DNA of 8,688 bases from Spartobacteria bacterium (GCA_025355595.1 JANXZI010000093.1:1-8688), one strand, 5' to 3'. Shown: positions 1 to 5,892, counted from the stretch's first letter. The notes: generated by a model not told the origin, from the sequence alone. Numbers and translations are program-made.

Positions 1-21
1 GTCACCGTAGTCTGGGGTTAG
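1..21 (+). CDS. C-terminal end of a small protein, cut by the window start
   Basis: Read in frame 1, the first seven codons give VTVVWG followed by a TAG stop. This nearly repeats the end of the complete protein encoded just downstream (VTVIWGP, then stop), and the DNA is also alike. The simplest reading is that these are the last codons of a paralogue standing upstream in tandem. Only six residues are visible, so the call rests entirely on the match with the neighbour and could be chance. No function can be given. Confidence 0.45.
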   Translation, partial: VTVVWG

Positions 22-70
22 TAATCTGGGCAGGCCTAACAGCCCGCTGGCTGGTGGTCCGCTGGTAAAT

Positions 71-76
71 TATAAT
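71..76 (+). promoter_or_regulatory. Consensus -10 hexamer upstream of the 95-residue gene
   Basis: A perfect TATAAT lies in a short AT-rich island about 44 bases before the ATG at 120, which would give a leader of roughly 35-40 bases. No good -35 box is found at 16-18 bases upstream (TGGCTG at 48-53 is poor), so the site is supported only by the -10 match and its position. If real, the small gene has its own promoter and is not simply co-transcribed with the partial gene at the window start. Confidence 0.3.
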
Positions 77-119
77 TCTTAACCGACCGAAAAACAAACC
101 AAGAGAAAAACCAAATCAT

Positions 120-407
120 ATGCCATCGCCAGGATTCATCATCGGAGCCCCAGCAGCAGGGGCGACACCGCCTCCCGGTTACGGGTTCATCCGTGTCGTC
201 AACGGGAACAGCCCCACCGTCGCGGGTGGCACTGCCAGCGTTGGCGGGGTCACAAAAACCATTCCCGCGGTCTTCGCGCTGACCCCTTCGGCCGGTTACT
301 CGGTATCATTTGTAGCGCCTGCTGGCCACAGCGCACCTGGCCCTGCGTCCCCTGTCCCGGTGACTAAGCCTTTGACGACCACGGTGACGGTTATCTGGGG
401 GCCGTAA
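120..407 (+). CDS. Small protein of unknown function (95 aa), likely tandem paralogue
   Basis: I do not recognise this protein. It is rich in Gly, Ala, Pro, Val and Thr, has almost no charged residues and no cysteine, and lacks an N-terminal signal peptide or obvious membrane segment. Residues 22-94 alternate short Val/Thr/Ile-rich stretches with Gly/Pro turns, which suits an all-beta, Ig-like or fibrous fold, and the chain ends in TVTVIWGP. The ATG at 120 follows a purine-rich leader (AAGAGAAA about 8 bases upstream), the nearest thing to a ribosome site. A partial reading frame ending at 21 finishes with almost the same residues, so the gene is probably one of a tandem pair or longer array. 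A secreted or surface structural role is a guess from composition only. That it is a real gene is moderately likely; the lack of a known family and the low-complexity sequence are the main doubts. Confidence 0.55.
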   Translation: MPSPGFIIGAPAAGATPPPGYGFIRVVNGNSPTVAGGTASVGGVTKTIPAVFALTPSAGYSVSFVAPAGHSAPGPASPVPVTKPLTTTVTVIWGP

Positions 408-720
408 TTCGATCGGGCCAACGACCGGATGGCCGGCCTCCTTTGCCTTCAAAGCCGTTCACGTCACGCCTTTTAGATGCGGCTATGCTCTCCCTGAGAG
501 GGCATAGCCGCGTTTCATCCGTCAAGATTTGCCCGCCAACTGAAAGTGGACAGATGGTGTTGGATCGATGCCAGTCCGGCATGGCTGCCGGTATGACGAC
601 GTCGTGGATGACATACGTGACGATTGAAGACGCTGGCACTTCTGTTGTGTTCAAGACGAACTTGCGTGACTGGGGAATTGGTTATTGAAACAATCTGAAT
701 CCGGCGTCCAAGCAAAGGGT
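408..720. other. Gene-free interval with one strong hairpin
   Basis: About 310 bases separate the small plus-strand gene from the convergent methyltransferase gene. The only clear structure is the hairpin at 479-511. An open frame on the plus strand (about 443-688) starts at TTG, reads straight through the hairpin and has no recognisable content, so I do not call it. I see no intrinsic terminator with a long T run for the methyltransferase gene here. Confidence 0.5.
479..511 (+). terminator. Strong hairpin, possible terminator or REP-like palindrome
   Basis: GCGGCTATGC at 479-488 pairs perfectly with GCATAGCCGC at 502-511. The intervening bases can form a further inner stem (CTCT with AGAG). 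The 3' side continues GTTTCATC, so there are only three T residues, weak for an intrinsic terminator. It lies 72 bases after the stop of the small plus-strand gene and between two convergent genes, the usual place for a terminator or for a repetitive extragenic palindrome. Both readings remain open. Confidence 0.5.
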
Positions 721-1518
721 TCAGCCTTTCCGAAAGCAGTGAGAGCGATATCTTAGCTCGCCTTTCTGGATGGCGACATAGACTCGTGAGCCGGGCACTC
801 CGGCGAAGTCGCGGCCCAGGGCGTGCATAAAGCGCGGGAGGCGTTCGCGGACGAGGGCGAGGCTGCGCTCGGCGTTCCGGTCCATTCCCTTGAGGACGTT
901 CTGGCCGATGTCGCGCGTCTGGACAACTGACAGCGGCGCGGCGGCGATGTCTCGATCCCATTCGGCGAATGCTTCGCTGAAACGGAAGTCGGCGTAGAGC
1001 AAGTGTCCGCCCGGGCGGAGGACGCGGGCCACTTCACGGAGGAAGCGGGGGAAATCGGGATAGCAGTGCGAGGCCTCCACATTGATCACGGCATCGAATG
1101 ACGCGTCGGCGAAGGGCAGCTTCTGTGCGTCGCCTTGCAGGAACTTGAGGCCCGGCACGGCGTGCCGCTGCTGGCAAAAGGCGATGCCAGTCGGGTTGAG
1201 GTCGAGTCCCGTATAGCTCGCCGGCTGCATATTCCGGGTGATCCACGACGCGCCGCCGCCATGGCCGCAGCTCACTTCGAGGACGGTCTTGCCGCGTAGG
1301 TCCACTTGTGATGCGACGTGATGGTAGAGCTGGATGCACGCCCGGTTTGGCTCGTCCTCAGGCGCGAGCGGCAGGCCCACGGGCGGCTCGCTCTCGAAGG
1401 CATAGTTGAGGAAGAGAACCTCTTCACCGCGCAGTCGGCGGGTTAGGAACGGATACCACAGGCGCCAGATGGCCTTGCGAATGAAGCCGATGTTGAGAAG
1501 ACGTTCGAGGATGGACAT
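721..1518 (-). CDS. Class I SAM-dependent methyltransferase, phthiotriol methyltransferase-like
   Basis: The 265-residue protein has the core of a Rossmann-type methyltransferase. Motif I is VLEVSCGHGGGAS at residues 79-91, the acidic end of strand 2 is GLDLNP at 104-109, motif II/III is GDAQKLPFADASFDAV at 129-144, and the post-motif is VARVLRPGGHLLYADF at 163-178. NVEASHCYP (146-154) and NYAFESEPP (38-46) closely recall mycobacterial phthiotriol/phenolphthiotriol dimycocerosates methyltransferase and related glycolipid O-methyltransferases. A lipid or polyketide hydroxyl is therefore a plausible acceptor, but the substrate is inference. The N-terminus (1-30) is basic and aromatic and may sit at a membrane. 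Length fits the family and the protein is intact. The ATG at 1516-1518 is the natural start, with no clear Shine-Dalgarno. No biosynthetic genes lie beside it, so it is either stand-alone or part of a pathway outside the window. Confidence 0.88.
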   Translation of the reverse strand: MSILERLLNIGFIRKAIWRLWYPFLTRRLRGEEVLFLNYAFESEPPVGLPLAPEDEPNRACIQLYHHVASQVDLRGKTVLEVSCGHGGGASWITRNMQPASYTGLDLNPTGIAFCQQRHAVPGLKFLQGDAQKLPFADASFDAVINVEASHCYPDFPRFLREVARVLRPGGHLLYADFRFSEAFAEWDRDIAAAPLSVVQTRDIGQNVLKGMDRNAERSLALVRERLPRFMHALGRDFAGVPGSRVYVAIQKGELRYRSHCFRKG

Positions 1519-1557
1519 TGAGATTGAAGAAAGGGGGGCCGCAAACTGGGCCTCTTA

Positions 1558-1563
1558 ATCATA
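1558..1563 (-). promoter_or_regulatory. Possible -10 box for the methyltransferase gene
   Basis: On the minus strand TATGAT, one mismatch from the -10 consensus, lies in an AT-rich patch about 40 bases before the methyltransferase ATG. No convincing -35 box is found 17 bases further upstream. The site suggests independent transcription of the methyltransferase from the VOC gene behind it, but support is positional only. Confidence 0.25.
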
Positions 1564-1599
1564 TTTGTATTCATCTTCTTACTCGGCAGGACTGACATG

Positions 1600-1615
1600 C
1601 GCCGTCTGGACGGCG
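1600..1615 (-). terminator. Small GC-rich hairpin after the VOC gene
   Basis: CGCCGT (1600-1605) and ACGGCG (1610-1615) form a perfect 6-bp stem with a 4-base loop. It sits about 35 bases past the stop of the minus-strand VOC gene and upstream of the methyltransferase promoter region. There is no T run after it on the minus strand, so it may slow polymerase or protect the mRNA end rather than act as a classical terminator. Confidence 0.3.
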
Positions 1616-1649
1616 GTGAAGGAGAGTAGGAATAAGAATACGATATCGT

Positions 1650-2003
1650 TCAGGAGTGAACGCGCTTCCGGGTGAGCATGATTTCGTTGCCCTCCGTGTC
1701 CGCGCACATCGCGAGGTGCGGGGGCTCGTCGTCCTCGGGCTGTGGCTCGCGCACGAGTTGGCCGCCTGCCGCCACGATTTCTGCCGCGCCGGCGATCACA
1801 TCCGGCACCTGGAAGCTGAGGCCGGTCCACGTGCGTTTTCCTTCGCCGCCTCCGTGGATGCCGATCACTCCACCGCAGACGGACACTTCGCTGATGATCT
1901 CATTCTGCTTCAGCACCGTGCCGCCGAGGACTTTCGTGTAAAAGTCCACCGCGCGGTTCATGTCCGCAGCCCAGATCACGTATTTGAGTCGTTCGACGTT
2001 CAT
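1650..2003 (-). CDS. VOC superfamily protein (glyoxalase/bleomycin-resistance fold)
   Basis: The 117-residue protein shows one full vicinal-oxygen-chelate module. It opens with LKYVIWAADMNRAVDFYTKVLGG (the strand-helix start typical of the fold, residues 6-28), continues with a central GIHGGG turn (48-53) and TWTGLSFQVPDV (58-69), and closes with the family signature DTEGNEIML (102-110). Glu107 matches the usual C-terminal metal-ligand position, while the first-strand ligand, often His, appears absent. An enzymatic role is therefore uncertain, and the protein may instead bind a small molecule. The frame stays open 33 codons upstream to 2102, but those codons run through the inverted-repeat element and lack family similarity, so I place the start at the ATG at 2001-2003. 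No Shine-Dalgarno is visible. It lies downstream of, and on the same strand as, the Gfo/Idh/MocA-like gene, but the 124-base gap with a structured element argues against a tight operon. Confidence 0.82.
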   Translation of the reverse strand: MNVERLKYVIWAADMNRAVDFYTKVLGGTVLKQNEIISEVSVCGGVIGIHGGGEGKRTWTGLSFQVPDVIAGAAEIVAAGGQLVREPQPEDDEPPHLAMCADTEGNEIMLTRKRVHS

Positions 2004-2008
2004 CCGTG

Positions 2009-2021
2009 CTGTGTGACACAG
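2009..2021. repeat. Perfect palindrome just before the VOC start codon
   Basis: CTGTGTGACACAG is a perfect inverted repeat of two 6-base arms around one base. It begins five bases upstream of the VOC gene's ATG on the minus strand. This position would suit an operator, or a factor that blocks ribosome entry. At 13 bases it could be chance. Confidence 0.3.
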
Positions 2022-2044
2022 AAGGCTCCGAAGCGATAGAGAAT

Positions 2045-2122
2045 CCGTAGCCGCGCCTGTGAAAGCGCGGGCTGAACTTCCGGCTGCAAAATTTGTCCGC
2101 ACATTTACATGCGCGGCTACGG
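2045..2122. repeat. Inverted-repeat element (REP/MITE-like) between two genes
   Basis: CCGTAGCCGCGC at 2045-2056 is the exact reverse complement of GCGCGGCTACGG at 2111-2122, giving 12-bp perfect inverted ends on a 78-bp element. Inside it, CCGCGC (2051-2056) can also pair with GCGCGG (2065-2070), so alternative folds are possible. The element fills most of the gap between the Gfo/Idh/MocA-like gene, whose stop lies five bases away, and the VOC gene. Terminal inverted arms with an internal hairpin suit a repetitive extragenic palindrome or miniature transposable element; it could also act as a terminator or mRNA stabiliser. Only one copy is in the window, so repetition is not shown. Confidence 0.5.
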
Positions 2123-2127
2123 CAGTC

Positions 2128-3132
2128 TCAGTGCTTTGCCGCGATCTCGGCGCGCGCCTTCTCGATCACCGATTTCAAGGTGATCTCCTCGCCGCCCTTT
2201 TTACTGCTCTGCGCGGCGGCTTCCATGAATGCGTAGAGTTCCAGCGTCTCGTCCGTGCTCACGGGGGCCCTGCCGGTGCGGAACATTTTCACGATCTCAA
2301 ACAGCAGCACGTCATAGCTGTCATATGCGCCGATGGCCGCCTCGCCCTTTTCGCCCACGGCCTTGCCGCCGTATTTCGAGCCGTGCTGATCGTCCATGAA
2401 GACGCCCGTGCGCCCGCCCGACCACTTGCCGGTTACCTCGAATTTGCCATCGGAAACCAGGATGCTGCTCACCGATTCGCAGCCCGTGCCCATCACCGTG
2501 AACAGCGCCTCGCAGCCATGCACCGCATACCAGTAGAGCGGCGAATGCGTGACCTCGCGGTGCGCGGGGCTGAAGGTCTCGGCATGCTTCACCTTGCCGA
2601 TGGAGCCGTTGCGCACCTCCTGCGTCGCCTTTGAAAATCGCAATGACGACGAGCAGAACGCGGGCACGCCGGACTGTTTGATGAGATCCAAAATGCGGAT
2701 CGTGTCCGCGAGGTCGCCCGCGATCGGCTTGTCAATGAACACGGGCTTCTTCGCGGCGAGCACCGGCTTGAGCTGTTCGAGATGCACACGCCCGTCGTTC
2801 GATTCGAGAAAGACGACGTCCACGCGCTTCAGCAGATCATCAATGGAGTCCACGATCTCCACGCCCATCACCTTCATTTTTTCCGTGTATTCCGGCACGC
2901 GCTTCGTGCTGCTCTCGATGTCCCTGCTGCCCTGCGGATACGCCGCGACGACCTTCACGCCCGCGAGCTTCTCCGCGTCCTCCGGCTTCTTCGCGCCCTT
3001 GTTCAGCGACTGCGTGAAAGCGAGGACATGCGAGGTATCCAGCCCGATGATTCCGGCGCGGAGCGGTTTCGGTTCAGCATACGCTGCGATGGCAAAGGCG
3101 AGGATGGCGGAGAGGATGAGGGGGGATTTCAT
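2128..3132 (-). CDS. Exported Gfo/Idh/MocA-type oxidoreductase-like protein
   Basis: The 334-residue protein begins with a signal peptide (basic MK, hydrophobic 4-18, likely cleavage after AYA at 19), so it should act in the periplasm or outside. The nucleotide-binding strand is RAGIIGLDTSH (25-35), in which the usual GxGxxG loop is altered. Further family marks are VFLESND (107-113), VFIDKP (131-136, the counterpart of the usual EKP), SSSLRF (161-166) and YAVHGCEALFTVMG (202-215), where His205 may be catalytic. Length and order fit the family, whose members oxidise or isomerise sugars and polyols with NAD(P). The substrate cannot be read. The frame can start two codons earlier at a TTG, but the ATG at 3130-3132 is preferred because it gives the compact signal peptide. 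No good Shine-Dalgarno is seen. The gene is divergent from the beta-helix gene, with no obvious shared function. Confidence 0.85.
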   Translation of the reverse strand: MKSPLILSAILAFAIAAYAEPKPLRAGIIGLDTSHVLAFTQSLNKGAKKPEDAEKLAGVKVVAAYPQGSRDIESSTKRVPEYTEKMKVMGVEIVDSIDDLLKRVDVVFLESNDGRVHLEQLKPVLAAKKPVFIDKPIAGDLADTIRILDLIKQSGVPAFCSSSLRFSKATQEVRNGSIGKVKHAETFSPAHREVTHSPLYWYAVHGCEALFTVMGTGCESVSSILVSDGKFEVTGKWSGGRTGVFMDDQHGSKYGGKAVGEKGEAAIGAYDSYDVLLFEIVKMFRTGRAPVSTDETLELYAFMEAAAQSSKKGGEEITLKSVIEKARAEIAAKH

Positions 3133-3471
3133 GCGCAAAGCACTATCCGGGCGAAGGCGATCGCGTTAGGGAAAGTTCGGTGTTTCAATTGCGTCCCAGC
3201 ATTTTTTTGCGTCTGGCATGCCGGCTGTGAGCGCAAGTATTTCGCGCTTTTCCCAGTTCAAAAAGGTTTGCACTTTGGAAGAGTTTCGTAAATCTTTTTT
3301 GATTTTTCCATAATCTCCATATCGTATATTGATGCCATGCATTCTACTCCCTCAGCGATTCTGTTTCGTGGAAGGCGTAGTCTGGACTCAAAACTCCGAA
3401 GGGCTCCACCGAAAACGGTGTACTGCACGCCCCGCAACTGCTCTCACCAAAAAACAAGAAATACACCAGCC
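3133..3471. promoter_or_regulatory. Divergent intergenic region with AT-rich promoter-like part and long leader
   Basis: This gap separates the minus-strand oxidoreductase gene from the plus-strand beta-helix gene and must hold promoters for both. The part at about 3275-3335 is much richer in A and T than its surroundings. It has -10-like CATAAT (3309-3314) and TATATT (3325-3330). TTGATT (3299-3304) lies 20 bases before the latter, which is too long for an ideal spacer, and TTGCAC (3268-3273) lacks a good partner. If transcription starts near 3320-3340, the leader is about 130-150 bases. It holds a small hairpin, CACCG-AAAA-CGGTG at 3407-3420. I cannot match the leader to a known riboswitch. 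No clear promoter is seen for the minus strand. Confidence 0.3.
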
Positions 3472-5268
3472 ATGACACGACAAAAACCTCACCGAGCCTC
3501 CACACTGCTCGCCATCTTGACCGCACTCTTCGCAGTCGCCCTCCCCGGCACTGCCTCCGCCGTGACCGTGACGAGCATCGCGGACAATCCCTCCAACCAG
3601 CCGCTGATTCCCGGCACCCTCCGCCACGCAATCGCGACCGCGCCGAACAATGACACAATCACTTTTGCGAACAGCCTCAAGGGTAAGACCATCACGCTCA
3701 AGGGCGGCCAACTCGTCCTGGACAGAAGTCTCACCATCCAAGGCCTCGGCGTGGACAGGCTTGCGGTGAGCGGCGCAAATGCGAGCCGCGTCTTCCTCAT
3801 CGCGAACACGGCGGTGATCGCGGATCTCACGATCACCAAGGGCAACGGCACGGGGGTGGACGCGCTTGGGATTCCCTCGACGAATGGCGGCGCGATCCTC
3901 AGCAGCGGCGTCCTCACGCTCGTGCGCTGTGCCGTGAAGAGCAGCCGGGCGGCGGGAAATGGCGGCGGCATGTTCAATTCCGGCACCGGCAACGAGGCCA
4001 CGGAATGCACCTTCGCAAACAACGCGGCGGCGCGCGACGGCGGCGGCATTTGCAATGCACAGGATCTGCGGATTCAGCGCTGCGCGATCTTCAGCAACAC
4101 GGCGGGCGGCAGCGGCGGCGGTGTCCAGGACTCTGGCACGACCGACTACATCAACACCACGATCGCCTGCAACACGGCGGCCGGATCGGGCGGCGGCCTC
4201 AATGACAATGGCGCGACGATCAATGTGTTCAACTGCACAATCTCGCAGAACACCGCTGCCGTCGGCGGCGGCCTCGCGGTGCCGATGTTCGGCTCCTCGA
4301 CGCTCCTTCGGAATTCCATCATCGCCGGAAACAACCCGGCTGGCCCGTCGCAGCCCGCACCCGATGTGAGCGACGTGTTCATCGATCCCAGCTTCGGCGT
4401 CGGCGTTTTGATCAGCGCGGGGCGCAACCTCGTCGGCAACACGGTCGGCGCATACCCCGGCAGCTTCCTCGGCACGGATTTGCTCAATGTGAACCCGATG
4501 CTCGGCCCGCTGAAGGACAATGGCGGCATCACGCTGACCATGGAATTGCTTCCCGGAAGCCCCGCGATTGACGCAGGCAACAACGCCAATGTGCCCCCCG
4601 GCGTGACAACCGATCAGCGCGGCACATTCAGCCGCATCGTCAATGGAACGGTGGACATCGGCGCCTTCGAATACGTCGCCCCGCGGGCCTTGAAGCGCGG
4701 CGCGCTGGCCGACCTGTCCGCGTGCGCTGCGTCGCCCGGCGACACGGAGACGGCCAAGGACCTGAGAGAGGCCATCGTCAACATCCAGAAGAGCCTTGCA
4801 CCCAACCTCTGGATCGATGACTCGCGTCTGACGACGTGTGGTGAACTCGTCTTCGAGTATGAGGAAGAGGCGCTGGAAGTACTCCTGGAAATCGTGGAAA
4901 GAGGCGGACCCTGCGCGGGCGCCGCGCAGAATGCCATCGACGATCTGCTGCTGGCGGATGAATTGCTGGCGCGCATCGCCATCAGCGAGGCCATTGCCGG
5001 AGGCGGCAACGCCCGATTCATTGCCTCGGCGCAAGACAATCTTGCCAGAGGCTTTGATGCACTTTCCAGAGGCAAGCTCAGTTCGGCCATGGAGTTTTTC
5101 GAGCGTGCGTGGGTGGACGCGCAGCGTGCATTGAGCCGAAAGGGCTGTTGCAACGACGCTGGCCACAAGCATGGAAACAATGGACTGGGCAACGGAGCCG
5201 ATCCCGCTCCCCCCGGCCTGATTAAAAATGGCCGTGGCGACTTCAATGATGGCTATCTGGGCCACTGA
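3472..5268 (+). CDS. Secreted beta-helix protein with choice-of-anchor-Q-like end and helical C-terminal domain
   Basis: The 598-residue protein starts with a signal peptide (basic RQKPHR, hydrophobic 11-24, probable cleavage after TASA at 30). Residues 31-290 form a right-handed parallel beta-helix, with GGG marks at 164, 190, 215, 240 and 265 (a 25-26 residue period) in the style of polymorphic outer-membrane or pectate-lyase-like repeats. Residues 335-401 (NPMLGPLKDNGG, SPAIDAGN, DQRG, DIGAFEY) match the choice-of-anchor-Q pattern of surface proteins. Residues 425-555 are helical, ending in a hairpin like GKLSSAMEFFERAW. The tail (560-598) is rich in Gly, Asn, Pro and His. Cysteines at 418, 456, 481, 559 and 560 may form disulfides. 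The frame is open from 3337, but the ATG at 3472 places the signal peptide at the N-terminus. No Shine-Dalgarno is seen. A surface adhesin or polysaccharide-binding role is likely; no catalytic site is recognised. A strong terminator follows. Confidence 0.82.
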   Translation: MTRQKPHRASTLLAILTALFAVALPGTASAVTVTSIADNPSNQPLIPGTLRHAIATAPNNDTITFANSLKGKTITLKGGQLVLDRSLTIQGLGVDRLAVSGANASRVFLIANTAVIADLTITKGNGTGVDALGIPSTNGGAILSSGVLTLVRCAVKSSRAAGNGGGMFNSGTGNEATECTFANNAAARDGGGICNAQDLRIQRCAIFSNTAGGSGGGVQDSGTTDYINTTIACNTAAGSGGGLNDNGATINVFNCTISQNTAAVGGGLAVPMFGSSTLLRNSIIAGNNPAGPSQPAPDVSDVFIDPSFGVGVLISAGRNLVGNTVGAYPGSFLGTDLLNVNPMLGPLKDNGGITLTMELLPGSPAIDAGNNANVPPGVTTDQRGTFSRIVNGTVDIGAFEYVAPRALKRGALADLSACAASPGDTETAKDLREAIVNIQKSLAPNLWIDDSRLTTCGELVFEYEEEALEVLLEIVERGGPCAGAAQNAIDDLLLADELLARIAISEAIAGGGNARFIASAQDNLARGFDALSRGKLSSAMEFFERAWVDAQRALSRKGCCNDAGHKHGNNGLGNGADPAPPGLIKNGRGDFNDGYLGH

Positions 5269-5335
5269 GGCTGGCGGAAGTTCGTCCATCGAAGCGGGTG
5301 CAACGACCGGCCCGCGCATCGCCCGATGAAATCAC

Positions 5336-5369
5336 AGGGCGGCCAGAGGAGACTCTGGCCGCCCTTTTT
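5336..5369 (+). terminator. Rho-independent terminator after the beta-helix gene
   Basis: GGGCGGCCAGAG (5337-5348) pairs perfectly over 12 bp with CTCTGGCCGCCC (5353-5364) around a GAGA tetraloop, and the stem is extended by an A-T pair. Five T residues follow at 5365-5369. It lies about 70 bases past the beta-helix stop and separates that gene from the metal-uptake cluster. Confidence 0.93.
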
Positions 5370-5461
5370 CGTTCCCTAAAAATGGGCGTCAGCTTTTCTG
5401 CGCGGACCCCTCATTGAAGTGCATCATCCCGAATCTGTCATGCGTGAGAGCTTGCCAGCAC

Positions 5462-5474
5462 CGTTCGAGGAACG
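5462..5474. promoter_or_regulatory. Short palindrome upstream of the metal-uptake cluster
   Basis: CGTTC-GAG-GAACG is a perfect 5-bp inverted repeat with a 3-base centre, 18 bases before the first ATG of the cluster. It could be an operator half of the kind bound by a Fur-family regulator, or a leader hairpin. It does not resemble the AT-rich proteobacterial Zur box, and no good promoter hexamers were found between 5370 and 5492. Confidence 0.22.
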
Positions 5475-5492
5475 TAGCGGTCTTCTCTTTCC

Positions 5493-5813
5493 ATGACGGC
5501 CCCGCGTCTCCATCTGTCTGGCTTCCCGCGTGCGATTGGTTTCGCCGTGCTGTTGAACTTGCTCGCGGTGCTGTGGCTCGTCGCATCCCCTGCCCTGCAC
5601 GCGGCGGCGCACCCGGATGCCTCGGAGGCTGAGCACTCGTGCTGCGTCACGCTCATCGCGGCGGGGAATTTTCACGCGCCGGTGACCCCTGCGCCCTTCA
5701 CGGCTGCGCCGGAAATTCTCCTCGTCGAGCGCGTGCCGGCCTTCGTCGGGCGCATCCGCGAAATTCGTTTTTCAGTCGGGGTCTTGGAACACGCGCCTCC
5801 GGCGACGGCCTGA
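5493..5813 (+). CDS. Small membrane-anchored or exported His/Cys protein at head of metal-uptake cluster
   Basis: The 106-residue protein has a hydrophobic segment at about 14-33, followed by a possible cleavage site near residues 36-39, so it is exported or anchored in the inner membrane with its remainder outside. Just after the segment comes a metal-ligand-like cluster: His36, His40, His48, Cys50 and Cys51 (HPDASEAEHSCCVTL). It recalls short DUF2946-type proteins, which have a similar hydrophobic start and His/Cys pattern, but I am not certain of family membership. The C-terminal half is mixed and unremarkable. It stands first in a same-strand series with the porin, ZnuA-like protein and permease genes, so a role in handling zinc or a similar metal in the periplasm is plausible. 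The ATG at 5493 follows a pyrimidine-rich stretch with no Shine-Dalgarno. The high-GC frame is open, and gene reality is supported by the signal-like N-terminus and context. Confidence 0.6.
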   Translation: MTAPRLHLSGFPRAIGFAVLLNLLAVLWLVASPALHAAAHPDASEAEHSCCVTLIAAGNFHAPVTPAPFTAAPEILLVERVPAFVGRIREIRFSVGVLEHAPPATA

Positions 5814-5836
5814 AGTCTCAGCCGTTTCGTCGTTGT

Positions 5837-5861
5837 GCGAATCGCCATGTCAGCGATTCGC
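5837..5861 (+). terminator. Hairpin between the small His/Cys gene and the porin gene
   Basis: GCGAATCGC (5837-5845) and GCGATTCGC (5853-5861) form a perfect 9-bp stem with a 7-base loop, in the 79-base gap before the porin start. Only a short GTTT follows, so it is a weak terminator at best. An attenuator, an mRNA-processing or stability element that sets unequal expression within the operon, or a DNA operator are all possible. Confidence 0.45.
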
Positions 5862-5892
5862 CGTGTTTCCACTTCCAGCCCCTCTTCCCACA

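Noticed and set aside
443..688. Plus-strand open frame of 81 codons between the small gene and the methyltransferase
   Set aside because: It starts at TTG without a ribosome site, reads through the strong hairpin at 479-511 and shows no family features.
2004..2102. N-terminal extension of the VOC protein
   Set aside because: The 33 extra codons run through the inverted-repeat element and palindrome and precede a normal VOC start at the ATG at 2003.
3337..3471. 45-codon N-terminal extension of the beta-helix protein
   Set aside because: It would put a basic, Cys-containing stretch before a clear signal peptide. The ATG at 3472 gives a normal exported protein.
4117..4290. Possible CRISPR-like or tandem DNA repeat from recurring GGCGGCGGC blocks
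   Set aside because: The blocks encode the GGG turns of the beta-helix at 25-26 residue spacing. The DNA between them differs and stays in frame, so this is protein repeat structure.
3388..5319. Very long minus-strand open frame opposite the beta-helix gene
   Set aside because: It is as long as the real frame but encodes an Arg/Ala-rich product without domains. Long antisense frames are expected opposite GC-rich genes, while the plus frame has a signal peptide, beta-helix repeats and a terminator.
5370..5492. Zur binding site before the metal-uptake cluster
   Set aside because: No AT-rich palindrome resembling known Zur boxes was found. Only a short 13-base palindrome is present, reported at low confidence as a separate feature.
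5833..5892. 20-codon N-terminal extension of the porin
   Set aside because: It overlaps the 5837-5861 hairpin and lies before a good signal peptide that begins with TTG-AAA-AAA at 5893.
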